This document shows positions 51,962 to 61,406 of a stretch of 64,000 nt of DNA, piece by piece (the stretch's first letter is position 1; each line of letters opens with the position of its first letter). The notes below the pieces were generated by a model. The model saw nothing but the letters and a program-made list of their open reading frames with translations. It made no database searches and was not told where the DNA came from. The stretch is from Roseivirga sp. E12. GTDB taxonomy: Bacteria; Bacteroidota; Bacteroidia; Cytophagales; Cyclobacteriaceae. The stretch lies in assembly GCF_017592825.1 (NCBI RefSeq), contig NZ_JAGFMD010000004.1:1-64000 (forward strand). The letters are read 5' to 3'. Made by a program: the position numbers and the translations under genes.

Positions 51962-51984
51962 AAAAGGGGCCAATGGCCCCTTTT
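51962..51984. terminator. terminator between dnaA and the convergent gene
   Basis: AAAAGGGGCC AAT GGCCCCTTTT is a near-perfect palindrome that can work in both directions. Confidence 0.85.
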
Positions 51985-52003
51985 ATCATCTAACTAATCC
52001 TAG

Positions 52004-52597
52004 TTATTTAATAGAAACTGATTGCACAAAGTTTCTACCCTTCGTTCTCATTTTAACTGTGTATGAACCCTGCTCAAGTTTTGAAAGGTCAAACCTTTTC
52101 AATGCCTCACCACCGAAGCTTTCAGAAGTCAATTTTCTGAATTTGCTGTCGAAAATGGTAATTGACACCTTATCATTATTGTCAGTAGGTAAGATGATAT
52201 CTAGTTTTTCACCGTTCTGACGAATGACTGGTTTGATGATCGTCACTTGATCATCCGCATTAATCCATGCTGAATCTGCATTGATCGATAAAGGAGTAGC
52301 AGTAAAGCTTACTTCGTTTTCAACCTCGATGGTATAGTTACCAGCTTCTAGTGCAGTGAGGTCAAACCTTTTTGCAAATTTTTGTCCCTTGTTTGTTTCT
52401 GCACTATATAATACTGATCCGTTTTCATCTTTAAGTTGAATATGAGCTGTTGCTTCACCTAGTCCTTTGGTAGATACTACCACTGACTTCATCCCTACTT
52501 TCTCTACACTAACACTTGGCTTGGTGTCATTAGCAATTACGAACGTTGATGCCATAACCATTACAGCTGTCAACAATACTTTTCTCATCGTTTTCAT
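52004..52597 (-). CDS. secreted two-repeat Ig-like protein (197 aa)
   Basis: The signal peptide is KVLLTAVMVMASTFVIAN. The mature part consists of two similar sandwich units of about 80 residues: each ends in a matching segment, KRFDLTALEAGNYTIEVENE and KRFDLSKLEQGSYTVKMRT. These resemble DUF3244 or Secretion-system C-terminal sorting folds, but a T9SS sorting tail is not visible. It may be a surface or periplasmic accessory protein. Its promoter faces that of the AraC-type regulator. Confidence 0.6.
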   Translation of the reverse strand: MKTMRKVLLTAVMVMASTFVIANDTKPSVSVEKVGMKSVVVSTKGLGEATAHIQLKDENGSVLYSAETNKGQKFAKRFDLTALEAGNYTIEVENEVSFTATPLSINADSAWINADDQVTIIKPVIRQNGEKLDIILPTDNNDKVSITIFDSKFRKLTSESFGGEALKRFDLSKLEQGSYTVKMRTKGRNFVQSVSIK

Positions 52598-52634
52598 TTT
52601 ACTAATCGTTTAAGTTTTAAACCAATTATGACAA

Positions 52635-52642
52635 CAAAGGTA
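52635..52642 (-). promoter_or_regulatory. -7 element TACCTTTG for the two-repeat protein
   Basis: Perfect TAnnTTTG on the minus strand, predicting a leader of about 32 nt. The nearest upstream TTG is 26 bp away, longer than usual. Confidence 0.4.
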
Positions 52643-52673
52643 TGGGGTCGGGAGTCTGTGTACTACTCCAAAA

Positions 52674-52703
52674 TTGGTCAATATATGTTCTATATTAACC
52701 CAA
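52674..52703. promoter_or_regulatory. imperfect palindrome in the AraC divergent region
   Basis: TTGGTCAATATA ... TATATTAACCCAA is an imperfect inverted repeat with a 5-nt centre. It lies between the start sites of the AraC-type regulator and the two-repeat protein, which is where an autoregulatory binding site would be expected. Confidence 0.35.
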
Positions 52704-52750
52704 TATATATTTATTAATTGTTGAACTGATAATATAGAGTATGTAAGTGT

Positions 52751-52758
52751 TAATTTTG
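52751..52758 (+). promoter_or_regulatory. -7 element TAATTTTG for the AraC regulator
   Basis: Perfect TAnnTTTG, 44 nt before the ATG. The closest TTG lies 27 bp upstream, out of the usual range. Confidence 0.4.
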
Positions 52759-52802
52759 TGGTGGTTTATGGAACTTACTCATTCTAAATTGGTTATTGAA
52801 TC

Positions 52803-53693
52803 ATGAGCAAACAGACAGTGAATACGAAACCATCTTTAGAACAGATATTACCAGCTTTTGGCAGTAGTTTTCTTGTGAGAAGATACAATAGCTCATGTGA
52901 GCATAATCTGGCCAATTGGCACTTTCATCCTGAGTTAGAACTGGTTTATGTTAATGGAGGTAGCGGGAAACGACATATCGGTAAACACATGTCCTATTTT
53001 AATGATGGTGAACTGATCTTAATGGGTGCGAACCTGCCTCACTATGGTTTTACCGATCGGCATAGCGGGAATAAATCTGAAACCGTAATACAATTCAAAC
53101 AAGATTTCTTGGGTCCTGACTTTTTCAACATACCCGAAATGGGATTGGTTAAAAGGTTACTAGAGCTTTCGAAAAAAGGATTGGCTTTTAACGGTGAGAC
53201 CAAGACCAATGTAGGGAAGAAAATTGAGGCATTGGCATGGACAGATCAATATGGTAGATTGATAGGCCTGCTATCTATCCTTAAAGAGCTGGCCGAGTCA
53301 AAAGAGTATACTGTGCTCAATGCTGATGGTGTGGCGGTGGCAGTCAATTCGAAAGAGAACGATCGGATGAACCTGGTCTACAATCACATCCGCACTCATT
53401 TCAAAGAACATATTTCTTTAGAAGAGATTGCGGATGAAGTGAGCATGACGGTGCCGGCCTTCTGTCGATACTTTAAGAAGATATCGCGCAAGACTTTTAC
53501 CAAATTCGTGAATGAATTTAGGGTAGTCCATGCCTCAAAGCTCTTGGCTGAAACTTCAATGTCAATTACCGAAGTGAGCTTTGAAAGTGGCTTTAATAAC
53601 TTCTCCCACTTTAATAAGTCCTTTAAGGAGTTTACGGGTAAGAGCCCCTCGGCCTATCGCAAGGAGTTTGAGAATATCATAGATCAGGCGTAA
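52803..53693 (+). CDS. AraC-family regulator with cupin sensor (296 aa)
   Basis: The N-terminal cupin (about 25-110) has NWHFHPELELVYVNGGSG, typical of sugar-sensing AraC proteins. The C-terminal double HTH (about 190-290) has EHISLEEIADEVSMTVPAFC, FTKFVNEFRVVHASKLLAET and ITEVSFESGFNNFSHFNKSF. The inducer is unknown. Divergent to a secreted Ig-like protein gene, which it may control; an imperfect palindrome lies between them. Confidence 0.85.
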   Translation: MSKQTVNTKPSLEQILPAFGSSFLVRRYNSSCEHNLANWHFHPELELVYVNGGSGKRHIGKHMSYFNDGELILMGANLPHYGFTDRHSGNKSETVIQFKQDFLGPDFFNIPEMGLVKRLLELSKKGLAFNGETKTNVGKKIEALAWTDQYGRLIGLLSILKELAESKEYTVLNADGVAVAVNSKENDRMNLVYNHIRTHFKEHISLEEIADEVSMTVPAFCRYFKKISRKTFTKFVNEFRVVHASKLLAETSMSITEVSFESGFNNFSHFNKSFKEFTGKSPSAYRKEFENIIDQA

Positions 53694-53694
53694 A

Positions 53695-53727
53695 AAAGAA
53701 GCCCGATCCATCGAATCGGGCTTTTTG
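53695..53727. terminator. bidirectional terminator
   Basis: GCCCGAT / ATCGGGC arms around CCATCGA, with AAAAAAG on one side and TTTTTG on the other. It separates the AraC gene and the convergent htrA gene. Confidence 0.85.
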
Positions 53728-55209
53728 TTATCTGCTGAACCTGTAAGTCTCGGTTCGTTGTCTTCCGTTTTTGTCTACTATTTCAAAGTAGATTCTCCCA
53801 TAGTACTGTTCTATATAGTTGGCTAATGCCTCTGGGTTATTCGCGTACTTTCTGTTTACCGCTACAATGATGTCTCCTTCTTCAATGTCGTCTAGTTTTC
53901 TGAAGAAACCCTTCTCCTTGTCGATTTTACTAACCTTAACGCCATAGCGTAACCTTAAGCTCTCTCTTTCAGATTCAGTGAGGGCTCGGAATTCAGCACC
54001 CAGATAACCTGAGAAATAGATGTCATCTTCATCCAGAGAGTTGTCACTGCTCAGAATATCGGTATTACCCAGAATATTTTCCAGTGTCAAATTAGTCTCA
54101 TAAAGCCTTCTATTTCTTTCGTACTGAACTCGGATGTCATCTCCAGGCGACATTGCGTTAATGACTTCCTCAAAGCTCGACTTACTTGAAATTGGTTCAC
54201 TACCTATTTTTCTAATTACATCACCAGACTCTAAACCAGCTTTATCCGCAGCGCCATTTCTTCTGATGGACTGAATTAAGACCCCGTCTAAGTTCCTTAG
54301 CTTCTCTTCTTGGGCAACTTTTTCATCAATCTCTATTACCTCAGCACCTGTATAGGCTTTTTGAACCACCTTATACTTCTTAAGGTCCTCAACAATTTTT
54401 TCCACTACATCGGAAGGAACTGCGAAGCCATAACCCGCATAGGATCCGGTTCTGGAAATAATTGAGGTATTGATGCCGATAAGTTCACCTTCAGTATTGA
54501 CTAAGGCTCCTCCACTGTTTCCAGGATTAATAGCCGCGTCCGTTTGAATGTATAACTTGATAGGGAAGTTTTCTCGAATGGCTTTGGAATCGCTTCCGAT
54601 GGCACTGACAATACCTGCAGTAACCGTAGAGGTTAAATTGAACGGGTTACCAACTGCCAATACCCAGTCGCCCACTCTTACATCACGACTTGGTGCAAGG
54701 TCAATGGCAGGTAGGTTATCTGCATCAATTTTTAGGACTGCAATGTCCATACTTGGGTCAGTACCAACCAATTTGGCCGTATAGGTTCTTTTTTCATGCT
54801 GAACCTCAATCGCATCAGCGCCTTCAATTACATGATGATTGGTGATGATATAGCCATCCTTTGAATAGATAACTCCAGAACCGGAGCCGATCGCAATACC
54901 ACTGTTAGAGCCACTTCTGCCTCTGTTGAAGTATTCCATAAAGCTCATGCTTCTGCGGCTACGCTGAATATTCTTTATATATACCACACTGCTCACGGAC
55001 TTTTCTGCGGCCAATCTGAAGTCAACGGGTAGTGCAGCGGATGCTCCTTCGTATCTTTCTGCTGGCTCATAATTAGCCTGCTGGAAATTAGTTGGTATCT
55101 CACGTACAACCTCGGTGATCGTAGTGGTATTAGATAGTTTTTGATAAGTAAATGCCCCAGCAATTCCGCCAATAAAAGCGATCAGGACAATGACAATCTT
55201 ACTTTTCAT
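53728..55209 (-). CDS. HtrA/DegP-type periplasmic serine protease (493 aa)
   Basis: Periplasmic protease/chaperone for misfolded proteins. ATG 55209 (MKSKIVIVL) was taken; the longer frame adds seven residues. One N-terminal TM or signal sequence (about 3-22). Catalytic triad: His in ITNHHVIEG (about 125), Asp in MDIAVLKI, Ser in NPGNSGGALV (about 231). Two PDZ domains follow (about 290-375 with ADKAGLESGDVIRKI, and about 395-480). It is a single gene unit with its own -7 element. Envelope-stress control is likely but not visible. Confidence 0.9.
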   Translation of the reverse strand: MKSKIVIVLIAFIGGIAGAFTYQKLSNTTTITEVVREIPTNFQQANYEPAERYEGASAALPVDFRLAAEKSVSSVVYIKNIQRSRRSMSFMEYFNRGRSGSNSGIAIGSGSGVIYSKDGYIITNHHVIEGADAIEVQHEKRTYTAKLVGTDPSMDIAVLKIDADNLPAIDLAPSRDVRVGDWVLAVGNPFNLTSTVTAGIVSAIGSDSKAIRENFPIKLYIQTDAAINPGNSGGALVNTEGELIGINTSIISRTGSYAGYGFAVPSDVVEKIVEDLKKYKVVQKAYTGAEVIEIDEKVAQEEKLRNLDGVLIQSIRRNGAADKAGLESGDVIRKIGSEPISSKSSFEEVINAMSPGDDIRVQYERNRRLYETNLTLENILGNTDILSSDNSLDEDDIYFSGYLGAEFRALTESERESLRLRYGVKVSKIDKEKGFFRKLDDIEEGDIIVAVNRKYANNPEALANYIEQYYGRIYFEIVDKNGRQRTETYRFSR

Positions 55210-55296
55210 ATTCAATTCTTTAATAAGCAATACAAAATGCGCTCTTGAGATTTAACTGACCATTACGGAGCGCGGTGTGTTGTCAGTTTTCTTATT

Positions 55297-55304
55297 CAAA
55301 CTTA
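55297..55304 (-). promoter_or_regulatory. -7 element TAAGTTTG for the HtrA gene
   Basis: Perfect TAnnTTTG on the minus strand; the leader would be about 80 nt. No properly spaced TTG. Confidence 0.4.
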
Positions 55305-55432
55305 CGCTTAGGGAGTTAATTGGGTTTATCTGGTGTGTTAATTATAGTTAAATCGCCAGTGTAAATGCGAAACCATGTTAAAAGGCGGTTTGAAGAATAA
55401 GGGTATTCGGAAACACTGATCTTCCGAAGCGT

Positions 55433-55462
55433 TTGGTGACCTTTTAAAAAGGCCTAAATTTG
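55433..55462 (+). promoter_or_regulatory. Bacteroidota promoter of the dxr-rseP operon
   Basis: TTG at 55433-55435, 19-bp spacer, TAAATTTG at 55455-55462: a full match to the consensus. Transcription would start near 55469, about 58 nt before the TTG start codon. The remaining part of this 317-bp gap shows no other clear feature. Confidence 0.7.
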
Positions 55463-55526
55463 CACCGCTGTCAGCAGATTCAGGTTCAATGAATTAGGCT
55501 GAATTAGATTCAATAAATAAATCCAT

Positions 55527-56684
55527 TTGTCAGCAAAAAAGCATATTGCCATTCTTGGCTCAACAGGTTCTATTGGTACCCAGGCACTTGATGTGATCAG
55601 GGCTAACACAGATAAATTCGAGGTTGAGGTGTTGACCGCTATGAATAATAGCGAGTTGTTGATTAAGCAGGCTATTGAGTTTAAGCCTAATACTGTGGTG
55701 ATCACTAATGAGAGCCTTTATGATGAGGTTTTTAATGAATTGGATGGTCATGATATCAAAGTATACGCTGGTGCAAATGCTCTGAACTCTGTTGTCCAAA
55801 TGGAGGACATCGATATTGTTCTTACAGCGCTAGTAGGCTATGCGGGATTGAAACCAACAATTTCGGCTATAGAAAGTGGCAAATCCATTGCGCTGGCCAA
55901 CAAAGAAACCTTGGTTGTAGCCGGGGAGTTGATCACAACTCTAGCCCAGCAAAAGGCAGTTAATATTTACCCAGTAGATTCAGAGCACTCGGCCATATTC
56001 CAGTGCTTAGTCGGTGAGTTTCACAACCCGATCGAGAAGATTATTCTTACTGCCTCTGGCGGACCGTTTAGATGTCGTGATCGTGAGTCGCTGATTGGAG
56101 TAAAGAAAGAACAGGCGCTCAAACACCCGAACTGGGATATGGGGGCAAAGATTACAATTGATTCAGCCAGCCTGATGAATAAGGGGCTTGAGGTAATTGA
56201 AGCCAAATGGCTTTTTAACCTTCGAATGGATCAAATAGAGGTGATTGTTCACCCTCAATCCATCATTCACTCGATGGTGCAGTTCGAAGATGGAAGTATC
56301 AAGGCTCAAATGGGATTACCGGATATGAAGCTTCCAATTCAATTTGCATTGAGCTATCCTGACAGAATGAAATCTGACTTTCCGAGATTTAACTTTATCG
56401 ATTATCCTGAGCTTACTTTTGAGCAACCAGATGTCGAAACTTTCAGAAATCTCAGTTTAGCTTTTGAGTCAATGAAACAAGGCGGTAACATGCCTTGTAT
56501 ATTAAATGCGGCTAACGAAGTTGCGGTAGCCAAGTTTTTAAAAGATGAAATAGGCTTTTTGGAAATGTCTGACCTAATTGAGCATTGTTTGGCAAAGACA
56601 TCTTTTATTAAGAAGCCAACGTATGAGGACTATGTCATGTCCGACACAGAAACTAGAGAATTAGCAAACGCATATAAAATTTAA
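55527..56684 (+). CDS. dxr: 1-deoxy-D-xylulose 5-phosphate reductoisomerase
   Basis: First committed step of the MEP isoprenoid pathway, NADPH-dependent conversion of DXP to MEP. Translation starts at TTG 55527; stop codons precede it and no ATG is available. The N-terminal Rossmann motif is AILGSTGSIGTQAL, the metal-binding and catalytic region VDSEHSAIFQC (Asp and Glu ligands near 151-153), and SASLMNKGLEVIEAKWLF contains the substrate site. The 385 aa length is standard. It overlaps rseP (TAATG) and is transcribed from a strong consensus promoter. Confidence 0.93.
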   Translation: MSAKKHIAILGSTGSIGTQALDVIRANTDKFEVEVLTAMNNSELLIKQAIEFKPNTVVITNESLYDEVFNELDGHDIKVYAGANALNSVVQMEDIDIVLTALVGYAGLKPTISAIESGKSIALANKETLVVAGELITTLAQQKAVNIYPVDSEHSAIFQCLVGEFHNPIEKIILTASGGPFRCRDRESLIGVKKEQALKHPNWDMGAKITIDSASLMNKGLEVIEAKWLFNLRMDQIEVIVHPQSIIHSMVQFEDGSIKAQMGLPDMKLPIQFALSYPDRMKSDFPRFNFIDYPELTFEQPDVETFRNLSLAFESMKQGGNMPCILNAANEVAVAKFLKDEIGFLEMSDLIEHCLAKTSFIKKPTYEDYVMSDTETRELANAYKI

Positions 56685-58018
56685 TGGAAACCATTGTTCA
56701 AATAGCCCAGCTACTGCTGGCGCTTTCAATTTTAGTAGGGATACATGAGGCAGGTCATATGCTGACAGCCAAAATGTTTGGAATGAAGGTCGAGAAATTC
56801 TTCATTGGTTTTCCTCCCACCATATTTTCATTCAAGAAAGGAGAAACGGAGTATGGTCTTGGAGCCATTCCCTTGGGTGGATTCGTAAAAATCTCCGGTA
56901 TGATCGATGAGTCGATGGACAAGGAGCAAATGGCTAAACCAGCACAGCCTTGGGAGTTTCGTTCTAAACCGGCCTGGCAAAGACTGATCGTAATGCTTGG
57001 TGGCATTTTCGTCAATGTAGTGGCAGGTGTAATTGCCATGATCATTCTGACTTATAACACAGGTGACGAGTATGTGCCTAGTGAAGTGGTAATGAAGAGC
57101 GGTATCCAAGCTTTCGACTATGGTGAAGAGTTTGGTTTTAAAACAGGTGACATCATTCTTAATGTTAATGGGGAATCTTACGAGCGTTTTAGCGAGGTGA
57201 CCAATCCATCTGTTTTTCTTGAATCTGACGCCTACTATACTGTTTTAAGAGATGGACAACAAATAAGAATAGATGTGCCGAGTGATGCGCTCGACATTAT
57301 GTCTAAAGACAAAGGTTTTAGAAGCAATTATCTTAATCCAAGACTTCCATTTTTGGTAGCCTATCCGAAGGATAAGGAATATCAAGCCAATTCGAATGCC
57401 AAGAATGCTGGGATTCAAATGGGAGATAAAATCACTTATATAGAGGATACTAAAATCGACTACTGGGATCAGATGCGAGGTACTTTAGCCAATTACGCAG
57501 GTGAGTCAGTGACTATAAAAGTAGAACGAGAGGGTAGCCCTCTTGAGTTCAATGTAGCTGTTAATCCAGATACTACAATTGGTATTATGGTTGGCTCTAC
57601 ATTGGAAACTGCAGTGAAGGATTACACTTTTGGAGAGTCAATCACAAAGGGTACTTCAGAGGCATTTGGTATGGTCATTCTCAATGCCCGAGCTATGGGT
57701 AAAATGTTTACTGGTGGACTTTCTGCCAGAAGTTTGAGTGGCCCAATCGGCATAGTTGAAATGTTCCCTAAAACTTGGGATTGGAATGCTTTCTGGTTTA
57801 CCACAGGTTTTATCTCAATGATTCTTGCCTTTATGAACTTGTTGCCAATACCTGCATTAGATGGAGGACATGTGATGTTCTTGCTTTTCGAAATGATTTC
57901 TGGAAAGGCACCTTCAGATAAATTCTTGGAAGGCGCTCAGAAAGTAGGTATGATCATTCTATTGGCCTTAATGGTCTTTGTCTTTGGTAATGACATTCTG
58001 AAGCTATTCGGGATATGA
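56684..58018 (+). CDS. rseP: RseP-type site-2 metalloprotease
   Basis: Intramembrane zinc protease that cleaves anti-sigma factors and remnant signal peptides. Zinc motif HEAGH is at 21-25 in TM1. Central periplasmic PDZ-like domains (about 120-300). The second metal motif is NLLPIPALDGGHV near 388, and three further TM segments follow. It overlaps the dxr stop codon. The dxr-rseP order recurs in many bacteria. The 444 aa length agrees with the family. Confidence 0.93.
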   Translation: METIVQIAQLLLALSILVGIHEAGHMLTAKMFGMKVEKFFIGFPPTIFSFKKGETEYGLGAIPLGGFVKISGMIDESMDKEQMAKPAQPWEFRSKPAWQRLIVMLGGIFVNVVAGVIAMIILTYNTGDEYVPSEVVMKSGIQAFDYGEEFGFKTGDIILNVNGESYERFSEVTNPSVFLESDAYYTVLRDGQQIRIDVPSDALDIMSKDKGFRSNYLNPRLPFLVAYPKDKEYQANSNAKNAGIQMGDKITYIEDTKIDYWDQMRGTLANYAGESVTIKVEREGSPLEFNVAVNPDTTIGIMVGSTLETAVKDYTFGESITKGTSEAFGMVILNARAMGKMFTGGLSARSLSGPIGIVEMFPKTWDWNAFWFTTGFISMILAFMNLLPIPALDGGHVMFLLFEMISGKAPSDKFLEGAQKVGMIILLALMVFVFGNDILKLFGI

Positions 58019-58024
58019 TCGAAT

Positions 58025-59239
58025 TTAATTTCTATCAAGACTAACAGGCGCTTTTAATTTGGCAACAATTAGTACTGGGTGACCGTCACCATTTCGATCC
58101 GGCCCTAAAACATGATCAATAGCCTTCTGTCTTCGATCTAGCTTTGCGGAATCGAGTATGATGTTATTCTTATCTAAATACTTGAGATTGTCTCCTGTCA
58201 TTTCATCTATGGTCAGAATGTTGTTTTCTGCTATAAACGCAACTAGAGAGTCATCACCTTTTGGAAATGAATTCAGAATTAGTGGATGCCCTCCGTCTAA
58301 ATCATTTATCACCTTTTCCACAATAGAGACTTCAGATTCCTTTTTAACTAGGATGTATGATTTTCCATTTTTGCTGAAGACATACGAAAGGAAACCATTT
58401 GAGCTAAATGGATAAATCTTGAGTAAAGCCGTATTGTCGGATGCAAGTTTTTGGGTGAACCTAGGATCTTCGAGTAGTCTAAAATTCGTAGGTTCTGAAT
58501 ACATCATTAATAGTCTGCTCGATACGCTGTTATTGTCAAATGTGAAAATGGTGTCGGAATAACATGAAAATAGGTCAACGTTAGGTCCATTTCTAACGAA
58601 AGAATAAGGGGTGAGAATTGGACTAAAATTTAGCCCTCCAATTGGATTTACCAAGTTGAGTTTTCTACCGTCTTTTGAGAGATAATAAACCCCCGTCTGT
58701 AATTCTTTGCCGAAAGCAAGGTTCTGTTCATCTGGACAATAGAATAAGTATCCTCCGTCATCGGTTGTTGTAAAGTCACGACTTATTAAGGGAGCTTTGA
58801 TGCTTCTTACGAAAGCTCCTTCATCATCGTAGGATACAATTTTTTTACCTACAATATCGAAGATGTCAATAGTCCCGTCTTGTCTATTGATTTCGGCAAA
58901 ATCAATACTCGAATACTCTTCAGGGCCTGGCCCTTGAGCAAACAATTGTCCTATGAACCGACCATATCTGTCATAGACGTGCACTTTCTGTCCCTTCTTA
59001 TCAAGCAGGTAGTACTTATCACCATGCGAATAGATTTTGTCTAAACTGCCTATGAAATTACCCTTCTCAAGAAATATGTATTCAATGCCTTCTACAACTT
59101 CAGATAAGCGTATGACTTCCTCAGTTCTATCTAAATCAATCTCTATAGAACGGATTTCTACTTTGGTTTTAATGGAACCTGTGGAACAACCAATAAATAA
59201 AGAGGCTAGCACTATAGAAGCAGCAGTCAATTTTTTCAA
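58025..59239 (-). CDS. 6-bladed beta-propeller lipoprotein (404 aa)
   Basis: Starts at TTG 59239; no ATG lies in frame before it, and the TTG gives a proper lipoprotein signal (KKLTAASIVLASLFIGC). The mature part is a propeller like the Bacteroidota family PF17170, with repeated strands: DKYYLLDKKGQKVHVYDRYG, then FAQGPGPEEYSSI and KKIVSYDDEGAFVRSI. Probable surface or periplasmic binding protein; no operon partner. Function unknown. Confidence 0.75.
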   Translation of the reverse strand: MKKLTAASIVLASLFIGCSTGSIKTKVEIRSIEIDLDRTEEVIRLSEVVEGIEYIFLEKGNFIGSLDKIYSHGDKYYLLDKKGQKVHVYDRYGRFIGQLFAQGPGPEEYSSIDFAEINRQDGTIDIFDIVGKKIVSYDDEGAFVRSIKAPLISRDFTTTDDGGYLFYCPDEQNLAFGKELQTGVYYLSKDGRKLNLVNPIGGLNFSPILTPYSFVRNGPNVDLFSCYSDTIFTFDNNSVSSRLLMMYSEPTNFRLLEDPRFTQKLASDNTALLKIYPFSSNGFLSYVFSKNGKSYILVKKESEVSIVEKVINDLDGGHPLILNSFPKGDDSLVAFIAENNILTIDEMTGDNLKYLDKNNIILDSAKLDRRQKAIDHVLGPDRNGDGHPVLIVAKLKAPVSLDRN

Positions 59240-59382
59240 TATTCCAGTATTATATTAATTTATATTTACTAATAATATAATGGGTACAGAAATAACAGGC
59301 AATTGATAAAACGTTAATAATTCATTTAATAAATGATGTCCTTAGGAATGTCGAATTATTAGAAGTAGGTGAGTGGCCTAGC

Positions 59383-61371
59383 TCACTCATTTTCATTATT
59401 GAATTGGTTCTTAGGCGGGTCACGATAGATTTCGAATTCGACTCGCCTATTCAACCTTTTGTCCTCTTCAGTTTTCTCTTCCTTGATGATCGGAAGCTCG
59501 CTACCATAGCCCATAGCGAAGATGCGTTGTGGATTGATTGACGCTTTGCCCAAAATGTATCTCTTAATAGCGTCAGCGCGTTGCTGCGATAGCTTGAGGT
59601 TGGAAAGGGGGTTGCCACTTGAATCCGTATGACCAGATATGTTAAGGTTAAAAGTTGGGTTGTCAATTAGGAAGTCAATGACCTTATTAAGGTCAGGCTC
59701 CATTACAGGCAATATCTTTGAACTCGCGTTTTCAAATTCAATGGTGGAAAACTCGATCTTACTGCCAACCTGTTCGACTACTCCCTCATAGTCAGTGTCA
59801 CCATCTAAGAAGAACAATTTTTCTAACCTGAAGAAATCATCTCCCTGAACAATGAGGAGGTAGTTTCTTTGGTTGATCAAGTCGAATTCGAAGGTGCCAT
59901 CATCTCTGGCGAACTTTGGGGCGACTTCAACTCCTTCGTCTAAATCAATAATTGAAACAATAGCATTCTTAGGAATTTTACCTGTGACCTCGCTGATTCT
60001 GCCATTGAACCTAGTGGTGGCCAGTGGTTGTCCCGCCATGGGTAATGGAAATGAGTAAAGGTCAAGGTTCTTCATGCTCTCTTCCTTGGACCTAGAGTAG
60101 AAAATAAAATCAGAACTCTGATCGATACTGAAGTAGAATTCAGTGCCGATTCCATTTACCAATGGGCCAATGTTAATCGGCTCAGACCATTGACCGGATG
60201 CCCTATAAGCTTTGTAGATATCGTAGTCACCAAAGTTGAGTAAATGGCCATTACTACTGAAGTAGAGGACATCGAATTCACGGTGATAAAATGGGCTTAC
60301 CTCGTTGTTTCTTGTGTTTATTGTAGGGCCAAGATTTTGGGCTTCACCCCATCTTCCTCTCTTGTCTTTGACACTGAAGTATAAGTCGGCAAGACCGAAC
60401 CCACCTCTGCGGTCGGATGAGAAATACAGTGTGTCCTCGGTAGCATTAAGGCTTGGGTGCGAATCCCATTGATCTGAATTAACCTTTTCTCCAAGATTTT
60501 CTGGCTGTGTCCAGAGTGTATCTCCTTGGAAATTGGAAACATATAAATCGCAGTTGCCATAGCCGTCTGGCGCCTCACATCGGGAAAAGAATAGAGACTT
60601 TCCGCTTTGCGATAAGTATCCAGAACCATCATTGTAGCGCGAGTTGATGTTTGGAATCATTTCCGCAGTGCTCCAACCGGTTCCAGTATTTAGGGTATAG
60701 AACAAATCCTCATTGACGTACTTGTTGATGCCCGTGTTTACAGAATTCCTTTTTGAGGTAAAGATTAGAATGGAATCATTGCTTGAAACCATTGGCGCAT
60801 AATCTTCATTAGTAGAATTGACCCTTGGTCCCATACTAGTCAAAACGCTACGTGGAGGTATTAATGTGTCTACCTTTCTCCTATAATCTACCAAGTCGTA
60901 ATAGTATTCCAGTGGAACGTAGTAAGACTTCTTGTTCTTGTCTAGTGAATCATACCTTGCCATGATGGCTGGTATGTCGAGTCCTTGTCTATAGTGTTTG
61001 AGTACCAAAGCGTACAAGGGTTTGGCTTCTTCGGGTGATCCGTAGATTTCAGTAAGCTTAGCCAGTCGCCAGATATAATAAGTTTGGTGGGCAAAATTCT
61101 GTGTGCCGAAGTTGGATACGTACTTTTTGAGCTCAGGATAGAGCTCTCTCCAGTTGCGCTCTTTGTCTAGTTTATCAATCTTCTTTTCTAGCTTTTTGTT
61201 GATGTAGACGGGTGTCTTATTAATGTTAGGAAAGCTTAGATCAGAGATGTCAACAGTTACTGAATCAGAAGTCAGGGCTACTTTTTTTGTCCTTTTTTTG
61301 AATAGTTGTCCATGTGCTACAAGTGAGTAGCAGAGTAGAAGGAGTGTCAAGACAATGCTTCTTCTTAGCAT
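59383..61371 (-). CDS. OmpA-family protein with PD40 repeats, PorE-like layout (662 aa)
   Basis: The signal peptide ends at AHGQ (about 22). Order of domains: helical TPR-like region (about 60-170), PD40/WD40-like beta-propeller (about 190-440, with SLFFSRCEAPDGYGNCDLYV, DTLYFSSDRRGGFGLADLYF), carboxypeptidase-regulatory-like domain (about 450-530) and OmpA C-terminal peptidoglycan-binding domain (about 545-655, NISGHTDSSGNPLSNLKLSQ and NRRVEFEIY). This order matches that reported for PorE of the type IX secretion system, but lacks a lipobox, and other OmpA/PD40 proteins share it. No other T9SS gene is adjacent. Confidence 0.75.
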   Translation of the reverse strand: MLRRSIVLTLLLLCYSLVAHGQLFKKRTKKVALTSDSVTVDISDLSFPNINKTPVYINKKLEKKIDKLDKERNWRELYPELKKYVSNFGTQNFAHQTYYIWRLAKLTEIYGSPEEAKPLYALVLKHYRQGLDIPAIMARYDSLDKNKKSYYVPLEYYYDLVDYRRKVDTLIPPRSVLTSMGPRVNSTNEDYAPMVSSNDSILIFTSKRNSVNTGINKYVNEDLFYTLNTGTGWSTAEMIPNINSRYNDGSGYLSQSGKSLFFSRCEAPDGYGNCDLYVSNFQGDTLWTQPENLGEKVNSDQWDSHPSLNATEDTLYFSSDRRGGFGLADLYFSVKDKRGRWGEAQNLGPTINTRNNEVSPFYHREFDVLYFSSNGHLLNFGDYDIYKAYRASGQWSEPINIGPLVNGIGTEFYFSIDQSSDFIFYSRSKEESMKNLDLYSFPLPMAGQPLATTRFNGRISEVTGKIPKNAIVSIIDLDEGVEVAPKFARDDGTFEFDLINQRNYLLIVQGDDFFRLEKLFFLDGDTDYEGVVEQVGSKIEFSTIEFENASSKILPVMEPDLNKVIDFLIDNPTFNLNISGHTDSSGNPLSNLKLSQQRADAIKRYILGKASINPQRIFAMGYGSELPIIKEEKTEEDKRLNRRVEFEIYRDPPKNQFNNENE

Positions 61372-61406
61372 GGATTAATTGCTGTTGATAGGTGAATTTA
61401 TGAAAA

